A stretch of 64,000 bases of DNA from Episyrphus balteatus. Lineage: Eukaryota > Arthropoda > Insecta > Diptera > Syrphidae. The translations under genes and the position numbers were made by a program. The stretch's first letter is position 1; each line of letters begins with the position of its first letter. Shown one piece after another: positions 50,801 through 59,153 of the stretch. The DNA is taken from contig NC_079135.1 of NCBI RefSeq assembly GCF_945859705.1, forward strand, positions 34,521,679-34,585,678. The letters run 5' to 3'. The notes beneath the pieces are model-generated. The model saw only the letters and a list, made by a program, of their open reading frames with translations. It was not told the DNA's origin and made no database searches.

Positions 50801-53800
50801 GAGATAAGAATTAGCTTCTGGCTTTTTAAAAATGTATTTTAAAATATTGTAGGTGTTGCCGTTGTTTTCAAAATATTTTTTTTTTTTGTGTTTGAAGTCA
50901 GATTGTGAGAAAATTGCATTTATCGCTTAAACGATGGAAGATTGTCCCTTACTCACTCTTTTTTTTTCCTTAAATTACCTAAAGAATCTTTTGCTTTCAT
51001 TTGTTTTATGAAATTTAAGCAAAAAAAAATGGTTTTGTTCAAAAAAAAAATTAATTTTAATTTAAAAAAACAATACGGCAACATCGACAATTTTAATCTA
51101 TAGACTTTAAAATATTTTTAATTACTTACGTTTTAAAAAACAAAGTCGTCAAAATCAGAGCTGTTCGGCCGGGTTCCCTAATAATTTGCTTTAGTTACTT
51201 TACTAAATAAATATTTTGATTAATTTCTTTCAAAATTTTTGTTTAATTTTTCTTAATTTTAGCATTAAAACTATAAAATGATTTGGGTACACAAATTTTC
51301 GTAGAAATCGATTAAATCGTTTATGGAAAAGTCCGAAATCAACAAAACGGTTTTATAGTAGGTTACCGTTAATATAGGTTAAAAATGTTTTTTATTTAAA
51401 AAGTAGGAATTTATTTCCCAGAATACAAATTTTTTTAATCAAAATCGTTAGATCCGTTCTTGAGAAAAATAAATTTTTCCATTTTGCTCATATATTATGA
51501 TATAGAGGTCGAGACTAGTTAATATTTCAGCAAATCTAGAAAATTGCCTTGTATAATGTCATGATAACTATTGTAAGCCTACACTTACCTTAGTTTTTCT
51601 AAATTTAACATAAAATTCATGCAAAATGAACTGTTATCATATGAAAATTTTAACTGTCACTTACAGAAAGAAAAATACGTCTTTTAGTGAAATATAACAC
51701 ATTGTTATTAGCATTCTCAAAAATGTCCCCCCAGTCAGGAGACGAGGATTAAGTTGTCACAGCAAATGGATCTACTTGTAATATTGATACAAATCGGATA
51801 CCTCCCACGGATACATAGTTTTCATATTCATGCATCGCTGCACAAATTCAAGAAATTCCGTGCTGTATGCCTACCTACAAAAAAAAAATTATCAGAATTA
51901 AATTAATATCAAAAACAGATTATTGAGAATTGATTCATTGAAAGAATGGATTAGCGTTTTCTATACGCAAAAGAAATAAATTGCACGACTGGGGTCGCAC
52001 GTACTTGCTCTTATGCTTAAAGTAACTATAATGTTAAAGCTTTTTATTCAAGAAATTTAAAATTTGATATTTTGAAGAAATTTTATAAGTAGTATAAAAA
52101 AATTAAATCTGTTTTTATAATTAATTAAACTCCGTTTTAAATTATCTTAAAACAAAAACCAAATATGCCATTTTATTTCTTGTATAAAAAGGTATTTTTA
52201 GAAAAAAATTTTCGAAAATTGTAGGAGCCGTTTTTTAAAAAAATAATTTTTTATGTATAAAAATTTTTTAACATTTTTCAAAAAAAAGTTGGTATGCCAT
52301 TTTGAAGAAATAATTAATTTACACATAAAAACTAAATTTCAAAATTTTTCATTGATCCGTTTTCAAGAAATTGATTTTTCAAAAAAAAATTTTGAAATAT
52401 TTTTTAAAAATCCAAAAATGCGTTTTTTGAAAATTTTCTAAATTTTTAATATTATCTTTACTTACACACGTTTGTATAAAAATTTTCATTTAAATCGGGT
52501 TAATGTTGTACGAGATATTCAGAAATGAAAAAACCCGTTCTATGACAGGTACCGTTAATAACGGTACAAAAAATATTTTTTTTATTTAAAAAGTTGGCTC
52601 TTATGTGTAGTACTACACACAAAAATTTTAATCAAAATCGTTAGAGCCGTTTTTGAAAAAAAATTAACTTTTCTATTTCCGTTATATGGCAGGTACCGTT
52701 AGTTTTGGTCATAAAAAAAAAATTTCAATTTCCCCTCTAGGGAATCACCAAAAACTGCTAACTACCAAGTTTGAAGAAAATCACTTCACTCGTTTAGGCT
52801 GCAGCTTCAGATAGAGACAGACACACAGACAGACAGACAGACAGATAGACAGACAGAATTGCCGGACCCACTTTTTTGGCATTCTCTATCATCGTAATGT
52901 CATGTAAAATTGTTATCTCGAGTTCGATTTTTTTTACGAATCCTAAACTTGCCCTATAGTACCTATATCGCAAGTAAAAATAGAGAACAAGAATTTATGC
53001 TCAACTTAACAATTTAAGTTTTTTTTACCAAATGGCCCAGAGATTTACGTTACCCTTAAAATGGTGAAAATTACATTTTTCTTAATCCTTTCGGACCCAG
53101 CGTTACTCTCATGTAACATATTTTTAAAAATTCGTAAAAAATATTCCATTAAATATTTTTTTAGGTTTCGATGGCTTAATTGAAAGATAAAGATGCCTAG
53201 TTACTGGATTATTACAAAAATTTAGTCAAATATCATACCTTTAATTTAGTTTTTATCGAAAAAGGAACTGAATTTCACATTTTTTCTTTTTTTTCAAAAA
53301 ATTTTTTTTTTAATTAGGTATGGTCATAATTTTGAAAAAAAGATATAAAAAAAGTTAATCTAGAAAGTGTTTTGCTTTTTGGCTTAGAAGAAGTAGCATA
53401 TATTATTGTTCTATAAAAAGTTATTTTCTCAGTTGTCCGACCTTTTTTGGTGCTCATAGGCAGTGCATGTTACTTTCATGTTACATAAGAATAACACATT
53501 AGTTTTGCTATTTATTATTTTTGAACCTAACTTTTTGCTATTCATATTTCTTAGTTGTGATGTATTTGATACGATAATACTGAAAAAAACATTTTTTAAT
53601 ATTGATTTTCATAGCTTGGGTTCGAAAGGGTTAAACCAATATATTAAAGGTTCCACGTTCTTGTTCAAAAATGTATCTTTAGTCCTGATAGTGCAATAAC
53701 TCCTACCGCTAGTGCGTTAATTAATGAGAAAAAACTGTTTTTTTTTTTTAACCATTTATTACACAACTTACAACCAATCAAAGCACTTAAAAAAACCACA

Positions 53801-54407
53801 GCATTTAGTTCTTGGATGATTTTTAAGATTTTAATAAATGTTTGATAAGCTGACTTTCATTTCTGATCTTCTTGTATGTCAGCAACATATAATACAGATT
53901 TCTGTCCTAAGTTATACAAAAAGTAGGTATTATTTGTGCGTGAAGTAGCTATCATATATATATTCTTAAAAGCGAACTTCCTGTTGTTTCGTTTATAATA
54001 AATTCTATGTTAATCCTCTTCTAAACGGATATTTCTTTTTTTTTTTAATATAAAATATCCTTAAACAGTATATTCAATTTCGTATACATTAGATATTACA
54101 TAATATCCTGCTTAAGGCTATTGATTTACATTACATATACATATACAATATTATGTTCTCTCTGCGATTATACTTAAAACATTATTACAACAACATTTTA
54201 CTCTATGTAGGTATCCTCGAAGCTGAATTCCAGGAGAATGAAGTGCATGTCATCCCAATAACGTATCCTTTTGCGACATCTCACATTTGGTGGCCTATAA
54301 ATCAAGCCGAAGAATTTAATATTAAATTCGATTTCCGAAGCAGCAGGACGGCTGCTGTCCTCGCATATAGCGATGTAACAACTTCAGCCGGAAATGGATT
54401 TTGGGAG
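32431..54407 (+). CDS. axo: Axotactin-like secreted neurexin-family protein, 5' part (7 exons, 692 codons in window)
   Basis: Coding exons are 32431-32884, 32953-33205, 35763-35982, 36813-36948, 42946-43230, 48249-48779 and 54211-54407. All junctions are GT-AG, the phases agree, and the summed 2076 nt is an exact 692 codons with no stop. Domain order: signal peptide, Asn-rich linker, Kunitz domain (residues 96-147), laminin-G 1, EGF-like, laminin-G 2, start of laminin-G 3. That order (Kunitz plus neurexin-like LG-EGF-LG-LG) is the one I associate with fly Axotactin, which is made by glia, secreted, taken up by axons and affects axonal excitability. The protein should be extracellular; whether a membrane anchor follows cannot be seen because the gene runs off the window. 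An alternative is another neurexin/CASPR-like protein, but the Kunitz domain argues against that. The existence of the gene is near certain; the axo name is probable. Confidence 0.78.
32953..33205 (+). CDS. axo: axo-like exon B: linker and start of laminin-G domain 1
   Basis: It is separated from exon A by a 68-bp intron (32885-32952), typical of fly short introns, with acceptor GCGCACAG. The exon enters in phase 1 and leaves in phase 2 (TTAAG|GTAGGT). It encodes a Thr/Pro-rich linker of roughly 40 residues and then the first beta strands of a laminin-G/concanavalin-like sandwich (residues such as GPELTFAE and TFFFAKNN). The third codon positions are GC-rich compared with the surrounding DNA, which supports real coding. 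Confidence 0.92.
33942..34317 (+). repeat. Tandem duplication, two 188-bp copies, apparently identical
   Basis: The copy starting TTTTTTGTAGAATAAGGACT at about 33942 recurs exactly 188 bp later. Both copies end TACGGTCTTAAAAATT (34129 and 34317). I saw no mismatch reading through both. It is a recent duplication or an assembly artefact. Confidence 0.9.
35121..35322 (+). repeat. Decamer array, 20 units of ACGCGACACA
   Basis: There are twenty consecutive 10-bp units (AACGCGACAC with few substitutions: AATGCGACAC, AAAGCGACAC, AACGCTACAC, AATACGACAC) with no length change. GC-rich and sharply bounded in AT-rich intron. All three frames on both strands are open, which explains the apparent proteins. 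Confidence 0.95.
35763..35982 (+). CDS. axo: axo-like exon C: core of laminin-G domain 1
   Basis: The acceptor is a strong pyrimidine tract ending CCTTTCCAG at 35762; the donor is ATG|GTAAGT at 35983. It enters in phase 2 and leaves in phase 0. The translation has the classic laminin-G pattern: a strand with alternating hydrophobic residues (ISFQFRTRLPHGLLVYH), then a strand ending in a glycine turn, and the motif LNRNEWHSVMV, equivalent to the 'L.DG.WH.V' motif of neurexin LG domains. This is the most diagnostic part of LG1. Confidence 0.93.
35983..36812 (+). other. axo: Intron C-D (830 bp)
   Basis: GTAAGT to TTCGCAG. AT-rich with poly-A at about 36430; no other feature. Confidence 0.85.
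36813..36948 (+). CDS. axo: axo-like exon D: laminin-G domain 1, late strands
   Basis: The acceptor TTTATTCGCAG ends at 36812; the donor GGCG|GTAAGT starts at 36949. It enters in phase 0 and leaves in phase 1. The translation continues directly from the WHSVM of exon C (VRIDVHGARLIARID), then a loop, then the strand VVLVGG, which is the typical 'iyvGG' end strand of laminin-G domains. The 136-nt exon has no internal stop in this frame. Confidence 0.92.
38274..39247. mobile_element. TIR element with TGAGCGGC subterminal repeats
   Basis: The left end CAGGCTACGGCCACGTGA and the right end, inverted (AAGGGTACGGCCACGTCC), match over GGSTACGGCCACGT. The right subterminal region (39107-39238) has about eight copies of GCCGCTCAG/GACGCTCAG; the left has TTGAGCGGC. 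The inside includes R1-like text (about 38630-38930) and two B-box-like sites. No clear target duplication was found. Confidence 0.55.
39858..40875 (+). pseudogene. hAT transposase, truncated and frame-broken
   Basis: An open frame from 39858 to 40640 (no good ATG; the N-terminal zinc-finger region is missing) encodes about 250 residues of the hAT RNase-H-fold/helical region. A second frame, 40645-40875, encodes the hAT C-terminal dimerisation domain, with the hallmark LPHSSAAAERVFS and then NRLEVNTINAIMSCKELL. The frames are offset by one and stops lie in all frames at 40638-40644, next to a poly-A run. Function of an intact relative: cut-and-paste transposase acting on the TIRs. This copy should be inactive. 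Confidence 0.88.
41144..41575. mobile_element. MITE (432 bp) nested in the hAT element
   Basis: TAA flanks at 41141-41143 and 41576-41578. The ends are GAGCCAATTTTTCAAT and ATTGAAAAATTGGCCC, inverted, followed inside by CAGTCAGTTAA and its complement. The TAA duplication fits PIF/Harbinger. It must be younger than the surrounding hAT insertion. Confidence 0.8.
42946..43230 (+). CDS. axo: axo-like exon E: end of laminin-G domain 1 and EGF-like domain
   Basis: The acceptor is at 42944-42945 (CATCCAAAAG|GATTATCC). It is weaker than the others, with a CA/CT-rich rather than T-rich tract, but it is the site that joins the phase-1 donor of exon D to give GGL and continue the domain. The translation has the laminin-G closing motif FVGCIRNVVL, a linker, then an EGF-like module with six Cys (from NKC to EHC); an additional Cys just before it (GC) can pair with the Cys of VGCIRN as in neurexins. 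The donor is TATA|GTAAGT at 43231, phase 1. The CAT/CAC-rich trinucleotide tract just upstream is intronic, although an open frame runs through it. Confidence 0.9.
43303..43712. mobile_element. Probable hAT-like MITE with nested Harbinger MITE
   Basis: The ends TAGGGTGACCATA and AATGGTCACCCCA are inverted repeats. The flanks are only loosely similar (ACTTAAAA and ACTGATAA), so the duplication is decayed or the boundaries are off. It encloses the 139-bp MITE at 43527. Confidence 0.45.
43527..43665. mobile_element. PIF/Harbinger-type MITE, 139 bp
   Basis: TAA flanks (43524-43526, 43666-43668). The left end GGGTCATTTGCTGAATCGAA and right end CGATTCAGCAAACGGCTCT are inverted. It is about 90% like the copy at 335-472 by eye. 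Confidence 0.7.
44481..44802. mobile_element. MITE with 16-bp perfect TIRs and TAA duplication
   Basis: TGTCGTTTTCGATTGG at the left is exactly inverted at the right (CCAATCGAAAACGACA). TAA lies at 44478-44480 and 44803-44805. The host text AAATTTAATATTTTTTTAA occurs on both sides. The inside has GGAAGCGTCCGGAATC; no coding. Confidence 0.78.
47712..48110 (+). repeat. Tandem repeat, three diverged units of ~137-164 bp
   Basis: Units begin AGGTTTCCAATTCGG (47712), AGGTTTCCAATACGG (47876) and AGGTTTTCAATACGG (48012); shared blocks are CCGAATATTTAAC, CCTTGTATCG and GACCTTGCAT. The array ends about 140 bp before the exon F acceptor. Confidence 0.82.
48249..48779 (+). CDS. axo: axo-like exon F: laminin-G domain 2
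   Basis: The acceptor CTTACTCATCAG ends at 48248; the donor CATG|GTATGT starts at 48780. It enters and leaves in phase 1, encoding 177 residues. Features of a second laminin-G domain: ATIMTLRGASYVSYRIYDW at the start, a strand with ISMMFRTRHDDSALFYASG (the 'F.T...nGlLly' motif), YWHNLTIYHD (the 'WH.v.v' motif) and IYFGGG near the end, followed by FVGILKYVYYNDV. Unlike LG1, the closing strand lacks the usual Cys (GI in place of GCI). Its size matches a neurexin LG domain. Confidence 0.94.
49369..49997. mobile_element. Possible hAT-like element with subterminal TTGCAATAAATATTT repeats
   Basis: The ends CAGGGTTGTAAAAA and TTTTTTACAACGCTA are inverted. The left interior carries AAATATTTATTGCAA-type units, the right interior the same in inverse orientation (CTTGCAATAAATATTT). 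No 8-bp duplication is visible. Confidence 0.45.
50290..51212. mobile_element. Foldback element copy C
   Basis: The left end GAAGTAACTAAAGATCAAAA then ATATTAGGGAACCCGGCAGC; the right end GCCGGGTTCCCTAATAATTT then GCTTTAGTTACTTTACTA. Same family as 24414-25935; much of the left arm is deleted, so the palindrome is asymmetric. Confidence 0.65.
51975..52975 (-). mobile_element. R1 element, near-complete copy, inverted
   Basis: Read on the minus strand it starts ACTTGCGATATAGGTACTAT and includes the GTCY tract (plus-strand ACAGACAGACAGACAG at 52820-52855), a TAAACGAGTGAAGTGATTTT core, CAAAAACGGCTCTAACGATT, and ends GCGACCCCAGTCGTGCAATTT. About 1 kb, longer than the 8742 copy. Confidence 0.6.
53086..53630. 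mobile_element. TTAA-flanked TIR element, piggyBac-type candidate
   Basis: TTAA at 53082-53085 and 53631-53634. The ends TCCTTTCGGACCCAGC and, inverted, CCCTTTCGAACCCAAGC match at 13 or so of 16 positions. TTAA duplications and C/T-rich ends fit piggyBac, but there is no transposase. Internal GTTACTCTCATGTAACAT is echoed as GTTACTTTCATGTTACAT near the other end. Confidence 0.55.
54211..54407 (+). CDS. axo: axo-like exon G: start of laminin-G domain 3
   Basis: The acceptor CTCTATGTAG ends at 54210 with a rather poor pyrimidine tract; the phase-1 entry (G|GT) recreates Gly and keeps the frame. The donor GGAG|GTAAGT begins at 54408, phase 0. The 66 codons encode ITYPFATSHIWWPINQAEEF, typical of the short lead-in to a neurexin laminin-G domain, then FNIKFDFRSSRTAAVLAYSD, the first LG strands. 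The domain is cut after GFWE. No continuation exon is recognisable up to 64000, so at least one long intron follows. Confidence 0.9.
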
Positions 54408-57400
54408 GTAAGTTCTATATACTAATACATACTTATATTTTATACTCACATACAAGCTTATACACAAAATGTGTCCTAAATCTATTTGTATAAATGTAAA
54501 CCTAGAATTGGGATGCGATGTTCATCGTCATCGTTGTCGTCGTCGTAAGTCGTAAGTAGATTTTATTTTTTTTTATTTTGAGCCTTGAAAACGACTCCGC
54601 ACGACACGACACGACTAGGACAAGGACGACACCGTCCTAAGTATATTTATTTCAGAAGAGAAGGAGTCGTTCTTTGGATATATTCAATGTATACTTATAT
54701 GAAAGGATAAGTCGTCCTTTTTTTTTTACTTTTTTTTCTATTTTTGCTGGGCTGCATGTCAGGATTTAGAAGACTACCGAAAGGAATTTTCGCAGATAAC
54801 TTCTTGTGTCTTGCCGAATGTGTTCGGGTCGGTACCCATAATTTTATGGGACTAGTTTCCTTCAATATCCTGTGCGAATGTGTACTATAGCTTAGTTTTG
54901 TATATGAACTGTATACAAACCACCGTTTGCCACAGAATATATATCTCTTTTGCCAAATGAAATGGTTGAAAGTTCAAAATTTAGGGGTTTCCTTTTGAAG
55001 CCCCCGCAGATCTATACTCAAAAACCGTCCTTGCTCCAAGTAAAACACATATTTCCCCCCCTCTCTTTATGTTTGTATACTAGATATGAATGTTGTTAAT
55101 GTTAATCCTTGCTTTTGAGTCAAGCTATTTGCAACGATTACAGGGATGCATAGTGGGCGGTAGACCATAATATGGAAAGTGGGTTGGGTTCATCGATGGA
55201 ATTAAATTACTAAAATCGCTCTCTCTATGAATTGAACCATATTGCATCATATCGTGAAAAGAAGAATCCATTTGAGCATCCTTAAATGGATTGAGTATTT
55301 TTAAAGGGTTAAAGGGTTTTATTTTGCTTCGGGTTAGATATACACACTACACATATAGATACAACAAAATCAATTACAATCTGTATACCTACGTGAGGGA
55401 TGTGTGATTAATTCAAAAGGTTTATACTTTTGGTTCGTCGACGGGAAATTGAAATATATATTGATATTATCTTTAAATTGAATTCTATTTCATTGGGTGG
55501 TGTTGTAAAATATAAAACACGTATTTCCTTAAGAAGCTCATCAAAAGATATGGGTAATTTCAGTAAATGCATATTATGGGTCATTTAAGGATTCATCTTT
55601 TACGAAAGAAATTAGTGACTAAATTTGAAATATTATATTATGACGCTGACCGCGACAAGACGACAAGGCGATAAGGCGACATGGCGAAAAGGCGACAAGG
55701 CGACATGGCGACATGGCAACAAGGCGACATAGCAACATGGCGACATGGTGACAAGGCGAAATGGCTGAACGTTTCCGAACATTTTCGAACATTGCGGATA
55801 TTGCCAATCATTGCCGAACATTTCCTATTATTTCCGAACAGTTCCGAATATTTTCGAATACCTCCGTACATGGTTCTTCGGCATATCCAAACAAAAGTTG
55901 CTCAAGCTAATTTCACCATAAGCTCAATTATTAGATAGTTACAGATTATTTTGAGGAGTTTTCAAGAAATTCCAACATAAGAAAAATACCGTGTTTAAAT
56001 GATTTTTATTGAATTCGAAACACTGTCAATATTAAATTCCATCCTAACAAGACCACCAATTAACTATCAGAATTGTCTACCGTTGCAATTCTCATAATTT
56101 CCAACTTAAACTCAGAACAGACAGACTAATTGCTATACCGTCCCAACATATAACTAAAAACTAATAGTCACATTACCATTCGAGCCGAATTATTTTCTCC
56201 ATTGCAATACTTGTAATTGAATTGAACCTTTCCTATTGTCCGAAACCCAAAAATATGGATTTAATATGAGATTTGGTCAAACTGTTGTCAATATAATTAC
56301 CAATTCCCAGAAAAAGACTTTGCCTTTGGAGCTTATAAATAAGCTTTTATTAGTTGACAGTTGTCGTTAAAGAATAATGAATTGGCAAAAGGACATTATT
56401 AGGGCATAGTTGTAGTTCGATTGTGTATAGCTCTGACAGTTTTGAAATTGTGAACCAATAATATGGAGGAAGAAGAAACTCAGTGATGAACACAATATAA
56501 CCCGTACCTTCACTTTGTTTACTATACACTATAAAGGCCAATAGACTCTTGACCAATGTCAATGATGGTATATGACATGGTATATTTGTATAGGTGTGTA
56601 ACAGTACAAATTTCACATCGTCCTGAACTAATTTATTGCTGGTCATTAACTTTGCAATGAGACATTTCACTTTTAATTGATTGCACACTGAGGCAATGTG
56701 TCGATGGTTTTTGTTATTTATGAAACCCATAAAAGGATTCAATACTCCTCCTCTACACACACACACACACACTTACAGACTTATAAAGAGAACCATAAAT
56801 GGATAGATTCATAAAGTGACCGGAACAGAATTTCCATTTCCGTTTTCACATGAAAAACACATATTTTCACTTTATGTCGTCATATGACAAGTGAATGTGA
56901 ATATTGTTGAGCGCATTTTATACGCCCGCTAAAATTTTTAATTAATTTGCAATTTATGTTTTGGAAGAGAAATTTTGATGAAGTTCTCTTTAGTTGAAAA
57001 TCAGCAGCAGCACAGCACCAGTGGGATAGGTTAGCAGGACTTCTCTCTGTCAGAATATATAATATTAATGCAGAACTTTGATGATGAGGATGTTATAAAA
57101 TCTCAATATATCGTTTTGGTATTTTGAGTTTATGCTTGAGTATTCAAATAATGTTATCCCATCATCCACATCCACAATCAACCTACCCCAGAGGTAGATT
57201 ATTACCTTTCTGGAGGAATAAATTTTGGTTGTATGGATATTTGCCTTGCGATGACATTCAAAATGATGCCATAGCAAAAGACCAGAAATATTGTTGTTCC
57301 TCTTGATGTTGCTGGGGTTTGTGTTGAATATTAGTATGGACAAATATTTTAATTGAGGATAAATTTATGTGTGCATAAGGATGAAGCTTTTCATTCCAAG

Positions 57401-57726
57401 CAAATAATTTGGATTTAAAGTTTCAAGTTTTGTTATTAATTTATTAATTGTTGCATAATTGATACTTTGAATTTATAATAATAAATCCTGAAGGTGTTTT
57501 AGTTTTGGAATTATTTAAATTGCAAGTGGGTCATAACTAAAATTCTGTTTAAGCTGATGAACGTTATTGTTAAAAGTTAGGATTTTGTCAGATTTTCCGT
57601 TTTTTACAAATATTTTATGAACAAAATGAATGTTTGCAATCTTAAATGTCAAATTTTGACCAAATTTTGATGTTGTTCATGAAGAAATCAAAATGACAAT
57701 GCAATTATTAAATGCAATTGTAATCA
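54408..57726 (+). other. Start of the intron after exon G; mostly unique non-coding DNA
   Basis: The donor GTAAGT is at 54408. No acceptor plus laminin-G coding text was found. Two minisatellites lie at 55645-55870 and a (CA)n at 56757-56772. 54900-57350 has near-normal composition and may contain conserved non-coding DNA; open frames on the minus strand (56350-56772) show no domain. Confidence 0.5.
55645..55868 (+). repeat. Two adjacent minisatellites: GGCGACAW (8-9 bp) then TTTCCGAACA (~10-11 bp)
   Basis: 55645-55765 is about 13 units of GGCGACAA / TGGCGACA; 55768-55868 is about 9 units of TTTCCGAACA / TTTCGAATA / TTGCCGAACA. Open frames on both strands arise from the repeats. Confidence 0.85.
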
Positions 57727-57955
57727 CAAATGCAAATGCAAATGCAAATGCAAATGCAAATGCAAATTCAAATGCAAATGTAAATGCAAATGCAAATGCA
57801 AATGCAAATGCAAATGCAAATGCAAATGCAAATGCAAATGCAAATGCAAATGCAAATGCAAATGCAAATGCAAATGCAAATGCAAATGCAAATGCAAATG
57901 CAAATGCAAATGCAAATGCAAATGCAAATGCAGATGCAAATGCAAATGCAAATGA
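57727..57955 (+). repeat. (GCAAAT)n hexanucleotide array, ~38 units
   Basis: About 228 bp with three single-base interruptions (TTCAAATGC, GTAAATGC, CAGATGC). It yields open frames in five or more phases (AN, QM, HL, FA, IC repeats), none of them genes. Confidence 0.97.
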
Positions 57956-58172
57956 ATAAATCAAACTGCAAAAGTGCCAAAATGAATAAATCAAACAATG
58001 GAAGCATGCAAGAATGAAAAACCAAAATACAAAAAATCCAAAAAATTAGAATGGCAACTAAGCCAAAAATGCAAGATTGGGAGAATAACACAAGAATGCG
58101 AAAAATCATTTGTGTATTCAAAATATAAAAATTCCAAAACATAAACGCAAAAAATGTAAATGAACGAATGAA
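57956..58172 (+). repeat. Degenerate GCAAAA/GAATGAA-rich DNA
   Basis: Decayed derivatives of the GCAAAT-type motif (TGCAAGAATG, GCGAAAAATC) run up to the hAT insertion and resume after it at 59154-59310. Confidence 0.5.
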
Positions 58173-59145
58173 TAGGGATGCAAACGATACATCGATGTTT
58201 TCAAAACATCGATGTTTTTGTGAAAAACATCGATGTATACATCGATGTTTCTTAAGTCGATACATCGCCGATACATCGACGCTAAATTTGCAAAACATCG
58301 ACATCGTTCATTTTGTTACTCGTTTTTCTTTTTTTGCATAATAACAGATCTTGAACTCTCAAACTCAATCTTTTTTGTCTAGTGTTCAAAGCTTCAAAGT
58401 TTTGTCTGAGAGAGATGCAGATGATTAGGATTTTGATGTATGGAAATATCAAAAATAACTCATAAAACATACAAAATAAATCGTCTTTAACGACAATCAA
58501 TACAACTATGAGTGAAACAGAAGTAGAATTGTACCTCTCATCTCCTGTTCACCAATTAAAAGTGACGCAATTTTGTTTTGGCAAGATATGAAAACTCTTT
58601 TTCCAAAACTTGCACTGGTTCAAATGGTATATCTTCCTATCGAAGTTACGTCTGTTCCAACGGAACGTTTGTTTTCGGAGGCTGGGGCAACCATCACCCA
58701 GGATAGAAACAGGCTTCTGGGCACTAGACTGTCCAAACTTCTTTTCCTGAACTCAATTTCTGAATTACTTTCTACCAAATAAATAAACAATGTAAATTTA
58801 ATGTAAGAAATAATGAGCTCCGTTTGCTTAGAATTGATATAGTATTTATATACTATAAATAAAAACGAAAATCGTATTAAGAAAATATGTTTTATTTTGT
58901 TGATAAATTTTTCTGTTTTGTGGTCTTAAAACTGAATTCAAGTTAGGTTTTTGGGTTTTAAACAGATAAGACATACAAATTTTGTTCTTTAGATACAGTA
59001 GATCGTATTTATGTCCAACAACAAAAACATCGGAAAAACATCGATGTATCGAAGATAGAACCGATGTTTTTTTAACATCGATGTTGTAAATAAAACATCG
59101 ATGTTTTCAAACATCGATGTTTTTTTTAACGATGTTGCATCCCTA
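58173..59145 (+). mobile_element. hAT element with perfect 8-bp TSD (CGAATGAA), internally deleted
   Basis: CGAATGAA at 58165-58172 and 59146-59153. The ends TAGGGATGCAA and TTGCATCCCTA are an exact 11-bp inverted repeat. Just inside both ends are multiple copies of the palindrome ACATCGATGT (58188-58265 and 59035-59120). It carries only the C-terminal part of a transposase. Confidence 0.92.
58573..58782 (+). pseudogene. hAT transposase C-terminal dimerisation domain, fragment
   Basis: The 69-residue frame contains LPIEVTSVPTERLFSEAG, the hAT dimerisation signature, then RNRLLGTRLSKLLFLNS and a stop. The frame starts in the middle of the domain and nothing of the catalytic region remains upstream, so the element is non-autonomous. 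The motif differs clearly from the one at 40680-40730, so the two elements belong to different hAT families. Confidence 0.88.
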
Positions 59146-59153
59146 CGAATGAA

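Larger units (their letters stand above)
48780..54210 (+). other. axo: Intron F-G (5431 bp)
   Basis: GTATGT to CTATGTAG. It holds a direct-repeat pair (48930-49180, 50028-50230), a TIR element (49369-49997), foldback copy C (50290-51210), an inverted R1 copy (51975-52975) and a TTAA-flanked element (53086-53630). 53635-54150 is AT-rich without features. Confidence 0.8.

Noticed and set aside
54153..54210. ATG-started extension in front of exon G
   Set aside because: Same reason: the GTAG acceptor at 54210 restores the frame from exon F, and the upstream residues are not LG-like.
57677..58304. Long low-complexity frames (AN, QM, HL, FA, IC repeats)
   Set aside because: Direct consequence of the (GCAAAT)n array; no initiation, splice or domain evidence.
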